From positions 947,427 to 1,011,426 of the forward strand of contig OV298644.1 in assembly GCA_923172585.1 (NCBI GenBank): a stretch of DNA of 64,000 nucleotides. Direction: 5' to 3'. The notes under the pieces were generated by a model that was given only the letters and a program-made list of their open reading frames with translations, ran no database searches and was not told the origin of the DNA. The first letter of the stretch is position 1, and every line of letters begins with the position of its first letter. Both the position numbers and the translations under genes were made by a program. Positions 56,098 through 64,000 of the stretch are shown piece by piece. The DNA comes from Haemophilus influenzae (GTDB lineage Bacteria > Pseudomonadota > Gammaproteobacteria > Enterobacterales > Pasteurellaceae).

Positions 56098-56121
56098 AAC
56101 CCCGATCTTTCGGGGTTTTCC
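56098..56121 (+). terminator. Terminator after the 28-residue gene
   Basis: AACCCCGA and TCGGGGTT pair around a 4-base loop and are followed by TTCC. The stem is GC-rich. Confidence 0.75.
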
Positions 56122-56156
56122 GTATCTAAAGTGCGGTGATTTTTAAGGTTATTTTT

Positions 56157-56672
56157 ATGAACAATCAGATTCCTTTACTTGGAATTACCGGTTATAGCGG
56201 TAGTGGTAAAACAACATTATTAGAAAAACTTCTCCCAGAACTGATCGCTCGTCACATTCGCGTTTCAGTGATTAAACATAGCCATCACAATATGCAAGTT
56301 GATAAAGAAGGAAAAGATAGTTGGCGTATGAAAGAGGCGGGTTCTTCTCAAGTCATTTTAGCGAATGATGAACGCTGGGCGATTATGACGGAAACGTCAA
56401 AGCCTGTTTCATTGGATTATTTAGCGCAACAATTTGACCGCACTTTAACAGATTTAGTGTTGGTAGAAGGGTTTAAACAAGAGCCAATTCCAAAGATTTT
56501 GCTCCATCGTCAAGAAATGACAAAACCTTTACCCGAAATTGACGAATATGTAGTGGCAGTTGCGACAAATTATCCCCTTGAAATTGACCGCACTTTGTTG
56601 GATATTAACCGCATTCCGCAAATTGCCGATTTTATTGAAAATTGGTTGCACCATTTTCACGGAGCACGATGA
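56157..56672 (+). CDS. mobB: Molybdopterin-guanine dinucleotide biosynthesis adaptor protein
   Basis: The 171-residue GTP-binding protein has the P-loop GYSGSGKTTLLEKLL near residue 12 and LVEGFKQEPIPKI, both typical of MobB. It assists MobA. I chose the second in-frame ATG because the first begins in the uptake signal without a ribosome binding site. The stop overlaps the start of the transporter gene (ATGA). Confidence 0.92.
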   Translation: MNNQIPLLGITGYSGSGKTTLLEKLLPELIARHIRVSVIKHSHHNMQVDKEGKDSWRMKEAGSSQVILANDERWAIMTETSKPVSLDYLAQQFDRTLTDLVLVEGFKQEPIPKILLHRQEMTKPLPEIDEYVVAVATNYPLEIDRTLLDINRIPQIADFIENWLHHFHGAR

Positions 56673-58060
56673 CTACTGAATCCAATGCCTATCGCGGTTT
56701 AGCTTGGGTAGCAGCAATGGCACTTTTTATGCAAAGCCTCGATGCGACCATTCTAAATACAGCTTTACCCGCGATATCTTCCGATTTACATAAACCCGCC
56801 TTTGAAATGCAAATGGCGATCATCGCTTATTCTTTAGCTGTTGCATTATTTATTCCTCTTACCGCTTGGGCTGCGGCAAAATTTGGGACATTGACCGTTT
56901 TTCGTAGTGCAGTTTTCACGTTTATTTTAGGTTCAGTTGCTTGTGCCGCGGCCTCTAATTTAGAGAGCCTTATTTTAGCCCGAGTGATTCAGGGGATAGG
57001 CGGTGCCTTTATGATGCCGGTGGCGCGTTTAGCTATTATTCAAGCTGTCCCCAAACAACAATTAGTGAATGCTTGGAATTTAATGGCAACTGCAGGTTTG
57101 ATTGGGCCAATTCTAGGGCCTATTTTAGGTGGATGGTTAGTCATTCACGCCAGTTGGCACTGGATTTTTTTAATTAATATTCCAATTGGTGCGCTAGGAA
57201 TTTTGGCATCGGGCAGCGTGATGAACAATATCAAGGGCAAGGCAGAGAAATTAGATTGGACAGGTTTTTTACTCTTTGCATTGGGGTTAGTTGGTATTAC
57301 GCTTGGTTTGGATTTACTCGGCGAAAGTCAGCATAATTCAAGTGTAACTTATAGCATATTAGTTGTTGGTATTCTGTTACTCGTAACTTATTGTGGCTAT
57401 GCTAAAAACAATGAAAATGCCATTTTACCTTTATCCCTTTTCCGCACTCGTACATTCAGATTAGGTATTATTGCCAATATTTTTATCCGATTATCTGCAT
57501 CTGGCGTTCCCTTTTTATTGCCTTTGATGTTCCAATTATCTTTCGGTTACAGTGCTGAAATGTCTGGCTGGCTATTAGCACCGATTGCGTTAATTTCTGT
57601 GATGTTGAAAATATTAATTGGACGAATTTTAAATCGTTGGGGTTATAAAACCACGTTAATTTCATCCGCACTTTTGATGGCAGGTTCTGTGATTTCAATG
57701 GCTTGGTTAGATAAACAAAGTTCTCTAACTTGGATTATTTGTAATCTTATGTGGTATGGGGCTTGTATGTCGATCATTTTTACTTCAATTAATACGCTGG
57801 CTGTAGGCGATCTTTCAAAACAACAGTCTGGCACAGGCTCTACCGTATTAAGTATTGTACAGCAAGTTGGGATTGGATTTGGTATTGCTGTGTCATCAAT
57901 AATCTTAAATCTTTATCGACATTTCTTTAGCGCAAGTGATTGCTTACAACAGGCATTCAGCTATACTTTTTTAACTTCATCACTTTTTGTAATCGCCCTT
58001 GTTTGGTCGCTTATGAAATTACACAAAAATGATGGCGATCATTTACGAAAAATGCCTTAG
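56669..58060 (+). CDS. MFS drug:H+ antiporter-2 family transporter, MdtD-like
   Basis: The 463-residue protein has about 14 hydrophobic helices. FFMQSLDATILNTALPAIS-type motif (here FMQSLDATILNTALPAIS) and GPILGPILGGWLV are DHA2 signatures. It resembles E. coli MdtD along its length (for example ASWHWIFLINIPIG and LFRTRTFRLG). The substrate is unknown. It overlaps mobB by four bases. Confidence 0.87.
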   Translation: MTTESNAYRGLAWVAAMALFMQSLDATILNTALPAISSDLHKPAFEMQMAIIAYSLAVALFIPLTAWAAAKFGTLTVFRSAVFTFILGSVACAAASNLESLILARVIQGIGGAFMMPVARLAIIQAVPKQQLVNAWNLMATAGLIGPILGPILGGWLVIHASWHWIFLINIPIGALGILASGSVMNNIKGKAEKLDWTGFLLFALGLVGITLGLDLLGESQHNSSVTYSILVVGILLLVTYCGYAKNNENAILPLSLFRTRTFRLGIIANIFIRLSASGVPFLLPLMFQLSFGYSAEMSGWLLAPIALISVMLKILIGRILNRWGYKTTLISSALLMAGSVISMAWLDKQSSLTWIICNLMWYGACMSIIFTSINTLAVGDLSKQQSGTGSTVLSIVQQVGIGFGIAVSSIILNLYRHFFSASDCLQQAFSYTFLTSSLFVIALVWSLMKLHKNDGDHLRKMP

Positions 58061-58140
58061 ATTAATTTGTTATAATCCATAGAATTTTTTTATTTAAAAA
58101 AAGGGAAATTTGCTTATATCTTATTGATATTTCTTGTTGG

Positions 58141-58190
58141 TGGAGATAGCTCCATCGTTTAACCATAAATGGTAGGGCATTCCCTGCCTA
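58141..58190 (+). promoter_or_regulatory. Two hairpins in the hbpA leader
   Basis: TGGAG-ATAG-CTCCA and GGTAGGG-CATT-CCCTGCC form two compact stems ending 18 bases before the hbpA ATG. There is no T-run, so they are more likely RNA stability or small-RNA target structures than terminators. Confidence 0.4.
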
Positions 58191-58206
58191 ACATTGAGGT
58201 ATGCTT

Positions 58207-59850
58207 ATGAAACTAAAAGCAACATTAACTCTCGCCGCTGCAACTCTTGTTTTGGCAGCTTGTGATCAATCTAGCTCGGCAAATAAATCTACCGCTCAAA
58301 CTGAAGCAAAATCCTCGTCAAATAATACTTTCGTTTATTGCACAGCGAAAGCTCCATTGGGATTTAGCCCTGCGTTAATAATTGAAGGTACTTCTTATAA
58401 TGCAAGCTCACAACAAGTGTATAACCGCTTAGTTGAATTTAAAAAAGGCTCAACGGATATTGAACCAGCTTTAGCTGAAAGCTGGGAAATTAGCGATGAT
58501 GGTTTAAGTTATACTTTTCATTTAAGAAAGCGTGTTAAATTCCATACAACAAAAGAATTTACCCCGACACGTGATTTTAATGCAGATGATGTTGTATTTT
58601 CATTCCAACGTCAGTTAGATCCAAATCATCCATATCACAATGTATCTAAGGGGACTTATCCATATTTTAAAGCAATGAAATTCCCTGAATTGTTGAAATC
58701 AGTGGAGAAAGTAGACGATAACACAATTCGTATTACCTTAAATAAGAACGATGCGACTTTCTTGGCTAGTCTTGGTATGGATTTTATTTCTATTTATTCT
58801 GCAGAATATGCTGATTCAATGCTGAAAGCGGGTAAACCAGAAACGCTTGATAGTCGCCCAGTGGGGACAGGCCCTTTTGTTTTTGTGGATTATAAAACAG
58901 ATCAAGCCATACAATATGTTGCGAATGAAAATTATTGGAAAGGTAGAACACCTTTAGATCGTTTAGTCATTAGCATTGTGCCTGATGCAACAACACGTTA
59001 TGCAAAATTACAGGCGGGTACTTGCGATTTAATTTTATTCCCAAATGTAGCGGATTTAGCCAAAATGAAAACCGATCCAAAAGTACAACTTTTGGAACAA
59101 AAAGGTTTGAACGTAGCGTATATCGCATTCAATACCGAAAAAGCACCGTTTGATAATGTCAAAGTGCGCCAAGCGTTGAATTACGCAGTGGATAAAAAAG
59201 CGATTATTGAAGCGGTTTATCAAGGCGCAGGAACATCAGCTAAAAACCCACTTCCTCCAACAATTTGGAGTTATAATGATGAAATCCAAGATTATCCGTA
59301 CGATCCAGAAAAAGCAAAACAACTTTTAGCAGAAGCGGGTTATCCAAATGGTTTTGAAACTGATTTCTGGATTCAACCTGTTATTCGTGCTTCTAATCCA
59401 AATCCAAAACGTATGGCTGAATTAATTATGGCGGATTGGGCGAAAATTGGTGTAAAAACTAACCCAGTGACTTATGAATGGGCTGATTATAGAAAACGAG
59501 CAAAAGAGGGAGAATTAACTGCGGGTATCTTTGGTTGGTCTGGCGACAATGGCGATCCTGATAATTTCTTATCCCCATTATTAGGTAGCTCAAATATAGG
59601 TAATTCTAATATGGCACGTTTCAATAATTCAGAATTTGATGCTTTACTCAATGAGGCTATTGGATTAACCAATAAGGAAGAACGTGCGAAACTTTATAAA
59701 CAAGCTCAAGTTATTGTCCATAATCAAGCACCTTGGATTCCAGTTGCCCACTCTGTTGGTTTTGCGCCACTTAGTCCTCGCGTAAAAGGTTATGTACAAA
59801 GCCCATTTGGCTATGACGCTTTTTATGGTGTGAGTGTTGATGGTAAATAA
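58207..59850 (+). CDS. hbpA: Haem-binding / dipeptide ABC transporter lipoprotein
   Basis: The 547-residue protein has a lipoprotein signal (MKLKATLTLAAATLVLAAC, acylated Cys19) and the type 5 solute-binding fold of DppA/OppA (RPVGTGPFVFVDYKTDQAIQ). In H. influenzae this protein (HbpA) binds haem and also glutathione. No permease genes lie beside it, so it must work with a transporter encoded elsewhere. An ATG two codons upstream is possible. Confidence 0.93.
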   Translation: MKLKATLTLAAATLVLAACDQSSSANKSTAQTEAKSSSNNTFVYCTAKAPLGFSPALIIEGTSYNASSQQVYNRLVEFKKGSTDIEPALAESWEISDDGLSYTFHLRKRVKFHTTKEFTPTRDFNADDVVFSFQRQLDPNHPYHNVSKGTYPYFKAMKFPELLKSVEKVDDNTIRITLNKNDATFLASLGMDFISIYSAEYADSMLKAGKPETLDSRPVGTGPFVFVDYKTDQAIQYVANENYWKGRTPLDRLVISIVPDATTRYAKLQAGTCDLILFPNVADLAKMKTDPKVQLLEQKGLNVAYIAFNTEKAPFDNVKVRQALNYAVDKKAIIEAVYQGAGTSAKNPLPPTIWSYNDEIQDYPYDPEKAKQLLAEAGYPNGFETDFWIQPVIRASNPNPKRMAELIMADWAKIGVKTNPVTYEWADYRKRAKEGELTAGIFGWSGDNGDPDNFLSPLLGSSNIGNSNMARFNNSEFDALLNEAIGLTNKEERAKLYKQAQVIVHNQAPWIPVAHSVGFAPLSPRVKGYVQSPFGYDAFYGVSVDGK

Positions 59851-59872
59851 TTCATATTGATTTACTTATTTT

Positions 59873-59899
59873 AAGCCCTTATTTATAAGGGCTTTTTAT
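59873..59899 (+). terminator. hbpA terminator
   Basis: AAGCCCTTAT and ATAAGGGCTT form a 10-base stem with a 2-base loop, followed by five T residues. Confidence 0.9.
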
Positions 59900-59948
59900 T
59901 TATCAAGGATTATTCTGTAAAAAATATGTTAAATAACTTTAACTTGAG

Positions 59949-59967
59949 TATAATGCTCAGCATTATT
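59949..59967. promoter_or_regulatory. Fur-box-like palindrome upstream of hutZ
   Basis: ATAATGCT-C-AGCATTAT is a perfect 8-1-8 palindrome. It agrees with the central 17 bases of the Fur consensus (GATAATGATAATCATTATC) in 14 positions. It lies about 60 bases upstream of a haem utilisation gene, so iron control is likely. Confidence 0.6.
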
Positions 59968-60025
59968 TCTATCGGATATGATTCCGTAGAATAATAAAAA
60001 TTAATTGTTAATATAAGGAACAAAA

Positions 60026-60787
60026 ATGGATTTCAATCGAATTATCACTCATATGAATGATCATCATCAAGATGATATGGCTGCCCTTTGTAAAAAATTT
60101 GGCGGCGAAAAGGAAATCACAGATGTGACGTTAGTTAATGTAGATTTTGCTGGTTTAGATTTTAAATATAATGGTGGCAAAACATTACGTGTGGAATTTC
60201 CACAACAAGCTGATGCAGGTTCAATTAAGCAAGCTATCATCAATCTTTATGTAGAAAATAAACCAGTTGCAAATTACGATCGTATCAAAGCTAAAATTGA
60301 TGAATTTCGTCAAGAGTTTAAAAGCTGTGTGCTTTCTACTTTAGATAAAGATGGCTTACCGATGGCGTCTTATGCACCAATTATTTTCTTTGATGGAAAA
60401 TATTATATTTATATCAGTGCCATTGCAGAGCATTATGACAATTTAAAACGCAATCCAAATCAAGTAGAAGTGATGTTTTTAGAAGATGAAAACAAAGCGA
60501 AGTCAATTATTGTGCGTACTCGCTTACGTTATAAAGCAAGTGCACGTTTTATTCCTCGTGAAGATCCAATTGTTGAAAAAGTCTTAGATAAATTAGCCGA
60601 AACTATGAATGATGTAGGCGGAATTAAAACAATTCGTGAATTTACTGATTTTGATTTAGTTCAACTTACATTTGGAACAGGCCGCTTTGTAAGAGGTTTT
60701 GGCCAAGCTTATTTGATTGATGCTAATGGGGAAATTTCTCATATTGGTGTCAAAGGCAATCCACACGAAAAAGAAAGTGATAAATAA
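60026..60787 (+). CDS. hutZ: HugZ/HutZ-family haem utilisation protein
   Basis: The 253-residue protein has an N-terminal DUF2470-type domain ([17 protein letters not shown]) and a split-barrel FMN/haem-binding domain ([19 protein letters not shown]). The C-terminal [16 protein letters not shown] is the family signature. Members bind or degrade haem. It lies between hbpA and the cyuA remnant, behind a Fur-like site. Confidence 0.88.
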   Translation: MDFNRIITHMNDHHQDDMAALCKKFGGEKEITDVTLVNVDFAGLDFKYNGGKTLRVEFPQQADAGSIKQAIINLYVENKPVANYDRIKAKIDEFRQEFKSCVLSTLDKDGLPMASYAPIIFFDGKYYIYISAIAEHYDNLKRNPNQVEVMFLEDENKAKSIIVRTRLRYKASARFIPREDPIVEKVLDKLAETMNDVGGIKTIREFTDFDLVQLTFGTGRFVRGFGQAYLIDANGEISHIGVKGNPHEKESDK

Positions 60788-60950
60788 TATTGTTTCTTAA
60801 ATGTAGATAAAAACTTGAGTTTTCTTTTATACTTAATGTTTTTGTTGACGATAAGTTCGAATGAAATTTAAATTTCTTTATCTTTTTATTGTAATTTATT
60901 TTCATTAAGGACAAGGCTTGCTTACTATAATTTCGATATCCTATTTATCA

Positions 60951-61272
60951 ATATGTTGCATACTTTTTGATGCAATAGCGCAGAAATTATCAATAGTTCG
61001 ATCAAGATCGTGTTCGACAATACCTTGATTGCCGTAGCTATAGGCAATCCAATTATGCCAGTTCCAGGCACAGTAACGCCCAATCCATTTTTCATCAGAT
61101 TAGACGAAACTTTTGCTTAAATGCGTTCAGGTGTTTTGCCTAAATATTTCGCAGCTGTAGCAGATGCTAGCGCAAGAGAAATGGGTTCGGTACAGCCTAT
61201 GGCTGGCACAACATCATGTTTAACGATGTAGAGTAATGGTTTTTCAATTTCGTTAAGTCTTTCTAAATTCAT
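60951..61272 (-). pseudogene. CyuA/YhaM (UPF0597) L-cysteine desulfidase-like remnant
   Basis: From an ATG behind GGATAGG the frame reads MNLERLNEIEKPLLYIVKH and VVPAIGCTEPISLALASA, then a TAA after [22 protein letters not shown] follows in frame and leads into GLPIATAIK. The sequence then jumps to the family C-terminus ([20 protein letters not shown]) and stops at 60951. About 300 codons are deleted. The remaining gap 60788-60950 holds nothing that I can see. Confidence 0.75.
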
Positions 61273-61286
61273 TATTACCTATCCAA

Positions 61287-63119
61287 TTAATGCGCTTCAT
61301 CCCAATTTTGTCCAACACCCACTTCCACAATCAACGGAACAACTAATTCAGCAGCGGATTCCATGTGTTGTTTAATTTGCTCACGGAAAAACGCGACTTT
61401 TTCTGACCGCACTTCAAACACTAATTCATCATGTACTTGCATAATCATTTCAATATCTGGATCGTGACGGATTACTTCATCAATTTTAATCATCGCTCGT
61501 TTAATAATATCCGCAGCCGTGCCTTGCATCGGTGCATTTATCGATACGCGTTCTGCTCCTTTACGACGCATTGCATTGCTAGAATTAATATCTGGTAAAT
61601 ATAAACGGCGACCAAATAGCGTTTCCACATAGCCTTGTGCTTTCGCTTTTGCACGAATATCAGTCATAAATTGTTGTACGCTAGGATAGCGTTGGAAATA
61701 TAAATTCATGTATTTTTGTGCATCAGCACGGGAAATACCAAGTTGGCGTGAAAGTCCAAAGGCGGACATTCCATAAATTAAGCCGAAATTAATCGCTTTA
61801 GCATTGCGACGTTGCTCGCTGGTGACTTCATCTAATGATACACCGAAGATTTCAGCTGCGGTGGAGCGATGAATATCCTTGCCTTGCGAGAAAGCGTTAA
61901 TTAATCCTTGATCGCCAGAAAGATGCGCCATAATGCGTAACTCAATTTGAGAATAGTCAGCGGCGACAATAGAATAACCTTCACGCGCGATAAATGCTTG
62001 TCGAATACGACGACCTTCTTCATTCCGAATTGGAATATTTTGTAGGTTTGGATCGCTAGATGATAAACGACCTGTCGCCGTCACCGCTTGATGATAAGAG
62101 GTATGCACTCGGCCTGTTTGTGAATTGACCATTTGAGGTAGTTTATCCGTGTAAGTGGATTTAAGTTTGCTCAACCCACGATGTTCAACCAAAATTTTGG
62201 GTAATTCGTGGCTATAGGATAATTCTTCCAATACTTCTTCATTTGTTGATGGCGCACCTTTTGGCGTTTTTTGTAAAACAGGTAACCCAAGTTTATCGAA
62301 TAAAATTTCTTGTAATTGTTTGGTGGAGGCTAAATTGAATGGCTGACCCGCTAATGCGTAAGCTTGTTCCTCAAGTGCGGTTAATCTTGAGGCAATTTCG
62401 TTAGATTGCATAAAGAGAGCATCACTATCAATCAAAACGCCTGTACGTTCCATACGAGAAAGCACATGAAGCAATGGTAATTCCATTGTTTTATACAATT
62501 CAACAAGCGTTGGTTCTTCTTGCAGTTTCAACCACAGTGCTTGTTGTAATTTCATGGTCACATCAGCATCTTCTGCTGCGTATTCAGTGGCTTGTTCTAA
62601 TGGAATTTGATTAAACGTAAGCTGACTTTTCCCTTTTCCTGCAAGGCTTTCAAATGCGATAGTCTCATGCCCTAAATAACGTTTGGCTAAATCGTCCATA
62701 TTATGACGACCCGTACTATTTAGCGTATAGGAAAGCAACATCGTATCAAATTCAACACCTTGTAATTCAATGCCATGACGGGCAAAAATACTTTCATCAA
62801 ATTTAATGTTTTGTCCAATTTTGTGAATATTAGGATTTTCTAAGATTGGTTTGATAGCGGCAAGTGCGGTCGATTTTTCGAGTGTTTTTGGTGCATCCAA
62901 ATAATCCAATTGCAATGGTAAATAAGCAGCTTCGCCATTTTCAAGAGCAAAAGAGATACCCACTAAATTCGCAGACATATAATCAAGGCTGTCTGTTTCA
63001 GTATCGACTGCAATGAGTTTTGCTGCATTGAGTTTTTCAATCCAGCGGGTTAAATCCGCTTGAGTGAGTAAGGTTTCATATTTTGTACGATCGATTTGAA
63101 TTTTAGGCGTATTTTCCAC
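61287..63119 (-). CDS. polA: DNA polymerase I, Klenow part (3'-5' exonuclease-like and polymerase domains)
   Basis: This 610-codon frame can start at GTG 63119. It holds the proofreading-like domain ([10 protein letters not shown], Asp and Glu ligands kept) and the A-family polymerase domain ([51 protein letters not shown]). Upstream it stays in frame with the 5' nuclease part but is separated by TGA 63129-63131. If GTG is used, it would be a free Klenow fragment. It ends ENWDQAH-like (QNWDEAH), a complete C-terminus. Confidence 0.93.
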   Translation of the reverse strand: MENTPKIQIDRTKYETLLTQADLTRWIEKLNAAKLIAVDTETDSLDYMSANLVGISFALENGEAAYLPLQLDYLDAPKTLEKSTALAAIKPILENPNIHKIGQNIKFDESIFARHGIELQGVEFDTMLLSYTLNSTGRHNMDDLAKRYLGHETIAFESLAGKGKSQLTFNQIPLEQATEYAAEDADVTMKLQQALWLKLQEEPTLVELYKTMELPLLHVLSRMERTGVLIDSDALFMQSNEIASRLTALEEQAYALAGQPFNLASTKQLQEILFDKLGLPVLQKTPKGAPSTNEEVLEELSYSHELPKILVEHRGLSKLKSTYTDKLPQMVNSQTGRVHTSYHQAVTATGRLSSSDPNLQNIPIRNEEGRRIRQAFIAREGYSIVAADYSQIELRIMAHLSGDQGLINAFSQGKDIHRSTAAEIFGVSLDEVTSEQRRNAKAINFGLIYGMSAFGLSRQLGISRADAQKYMNLYFQRYPSVQQFMTDIRAKAKAQGYVETLFGRRLYLPDINSSNAMRRKGAERVSINAPMQGTAADIIKRAMIKIDEVIRHDPDIEMIMQVHDELVFEVRSEKVAFFREQIKQHMESAAELVVPLIVEVGVGQNWDEAH

Positions 63120-63128
63120 CGCACTATT

Positions 63129-64000
63129 TCAGATTTCTTGTGAGGTCGCTTGATACTGGTTCATTTTCACTGGCTGTTCAGTGGTTTGGGTAATAGAATC
63201 TGCCCCATTCATCACTTCATTAAGCCAGCGTTTAAATTCGTAGCGAGCAAAATATTCAATAAGTTGATCCTTTTGGCTTTCTCCAAGCAACAATTCATCA
63301 GTTGTCACGTTAAGTTCAACATCCGTTTTGATGGTTGCTAATGTATAAGAAAGATCGGCATTGGATTTTTCAGCCAATAATTTTTCACCTAGTTTTTTCG
63401 CACCACGAATTGGCAGTTCCGCTACTTTTTCAAGATTGGTATAAATCTCAGACATACTTCCGATGCCTTGTAGTAAACCAAGTGCAGTTTTTTCGCCAAC
63501 GCCAGCAACGCCCGGAATGTTATCTGCACTATCGCCCATGAGTGCTAGATAATCAATGATGAGTTCAGGTGGAATACCGTATTTTTCAATCACACCCTCG
63601 CGATCCAATAAGCTATTATTCATGGTGTTGATGAGCATAATATTGTCATCAACTAACTGTGCCATATCTTTATCGCCGGTACTAATGAGCACTTTTTTAC
63701 CCAAACGAGAGGCTTGTAGTGCGAGCGTGCCGATCACATCATCAGCTTCAATCCCTTCCACCATTAAAAGCGGAATCCCCAATGCACGAATCATATCGTG
63801 CAAAGGCTGAATTTGTTTGCGTAAATCATCAGGCATTGGTGGACGGTGAGATTTATATTGTTCAAACATTTCATCACGAAATGTTTTCCCTTTTGCATCA
63901 AAAACAACGGCTATATGAGTGGGTTGTACTTGTGAGATGAGGCTTTTTAGCATATTTAACACGCCGTACATCGCACCTGTTGGCTCACCTGAAGCATTAG
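63129..64000 (-). CDS. polA: DNA polymerase I, 5' nuclease part (N-terminus outside window)
   Basis: The frame is open to the window edge and reads [49 protein letters not shown] and [13 protein letters not shown]. The helix-hairpin-helix [17 protein letters not shown] follows. These are the 5'-3' exonuclease signatures; about 37 N-terminal residues are missing. It ends at TGA in the linker before the Klenow part. The 5' nuclease removes RNA primers; separated halves can retain activity in E. coli. Confidence 0.93.
   Translation of the reverse strand, partial: NASGEPTGAMYGVLNMLKSLISQVQPTHIAVVFDAKGKTFRDEMFEQYKSHRPPMPDDLRKQIQPLHDMIRALGIPLLMVEGIEADDVIGTLALQASRLGKKVLISTGDKDMAQLVDDNIMLINTMNNSLLDREGVIEKYGIPPELIIDYLALMGDSADNIPGVAGVGEKTALGLLQGIGSMSEIYTNLEKVAELPIRGAKKLGEKLLAEKSNADLSYTLATIKTDVELNVTTDELLLGESQKDQLIEYFARYEFKRWLNEVMNGADSITQTTEQPVKMNQYQATSQEI

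Noticed and set aside
63129-63131. TGA in polA as a selenocysteine codon
   Set aside because: The site is in a non-conserved interdomain linker and I see no selenocysteine insertion stem after it; a mutation or error is simpler.

Overview
The window is a chromosomal segment of Haemophilus influenzae or a very close relative. The evidence is an AT-rich sequence, dozens of copies of the Haemophilus DNA-uptake signal (core AAGTGCGGT / ACCGCACTT), and gene order and protein sequences typical of Pasteurellaceae. I found no rRNA, tRNA, CRISPR array, intact insertion sequence or prophage.

Layout. (1) 1-11.7 kb: the end of the S10 operon (rplV partial, rpsC, rplP, rpmC, rpsQ), a 1.3 kb insert holding a broken non-ribosomal gene, the spc operon (rplN to secY, rpmJ) and the alpha operon (rpsM, rpsK, rpsD, rpoA, rplQ). 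The expected S8 and S4 translational control sites are visible. (2) 11.8-15.8 kb: an intact Crp/Fnr-type regulator, then a decayed stretch: an anSME-like radical SAM gene with a large internal deletion, two tandem degenerate copies of a TSUP permease gene, and two tandem degenerate copies of the middle of dxr. (3) 15.9-27.3 kb, minus strand: frr (interrupted by a stop codon), pckA, hslO, argH, galU, csrA, alaS, a uspA-type gene, pepP and a ygfB-family gene. (4) 27.4-35.7 kb: a galactose module with galT-galK-galM diverging from a LacI-type regulator gene followed by mglBAC, with GalR/S-type operators and CRP sites between them. (5) 35.9-40.8 kb: yciC-like, yciB, yciA, yciI, slt, trpR, mtgA. 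(6) 40.9-45.5 kb: frdABCD diverging from epmA (frameshifted). (7) 45.7-53.3 kb: cpxR, bamE, yejK, yejL, yejM, an amidohydrolase, mobA, yihD, dsbA, maoP. (8) 53.4-61.3 kb: trmA, rsmJ, an rseC-like gene, small membrane-protein remnants, mobB, an MdtD-like exporter, the haem-binding lipoprotein hbpA/dppA, a HutZ-type haem utilisation gene behind a Fur-like box, and a cyuA/yhaM remnant. (9) 61.3-64 kb: polA, split by an in-frame TGA between its 5' nuclease and Klenow parts and running off the window.

What stands out is the number of lesions in normally conserved genes: a stop in frr, loss of dxr, a stop in polA, and one-base A-tract changes in epmA, probably mtgA, and the insert near rpsQ. frr and dxr are expected to be essential. 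Either intact copies lie elsewhere, or part of this sequence carries base errors, or the strain is unusual. The tandem degenerate duplications (TSUP, dxr) are too diverged to be simple sequencing errors. I found no convincing new multi-gene system.
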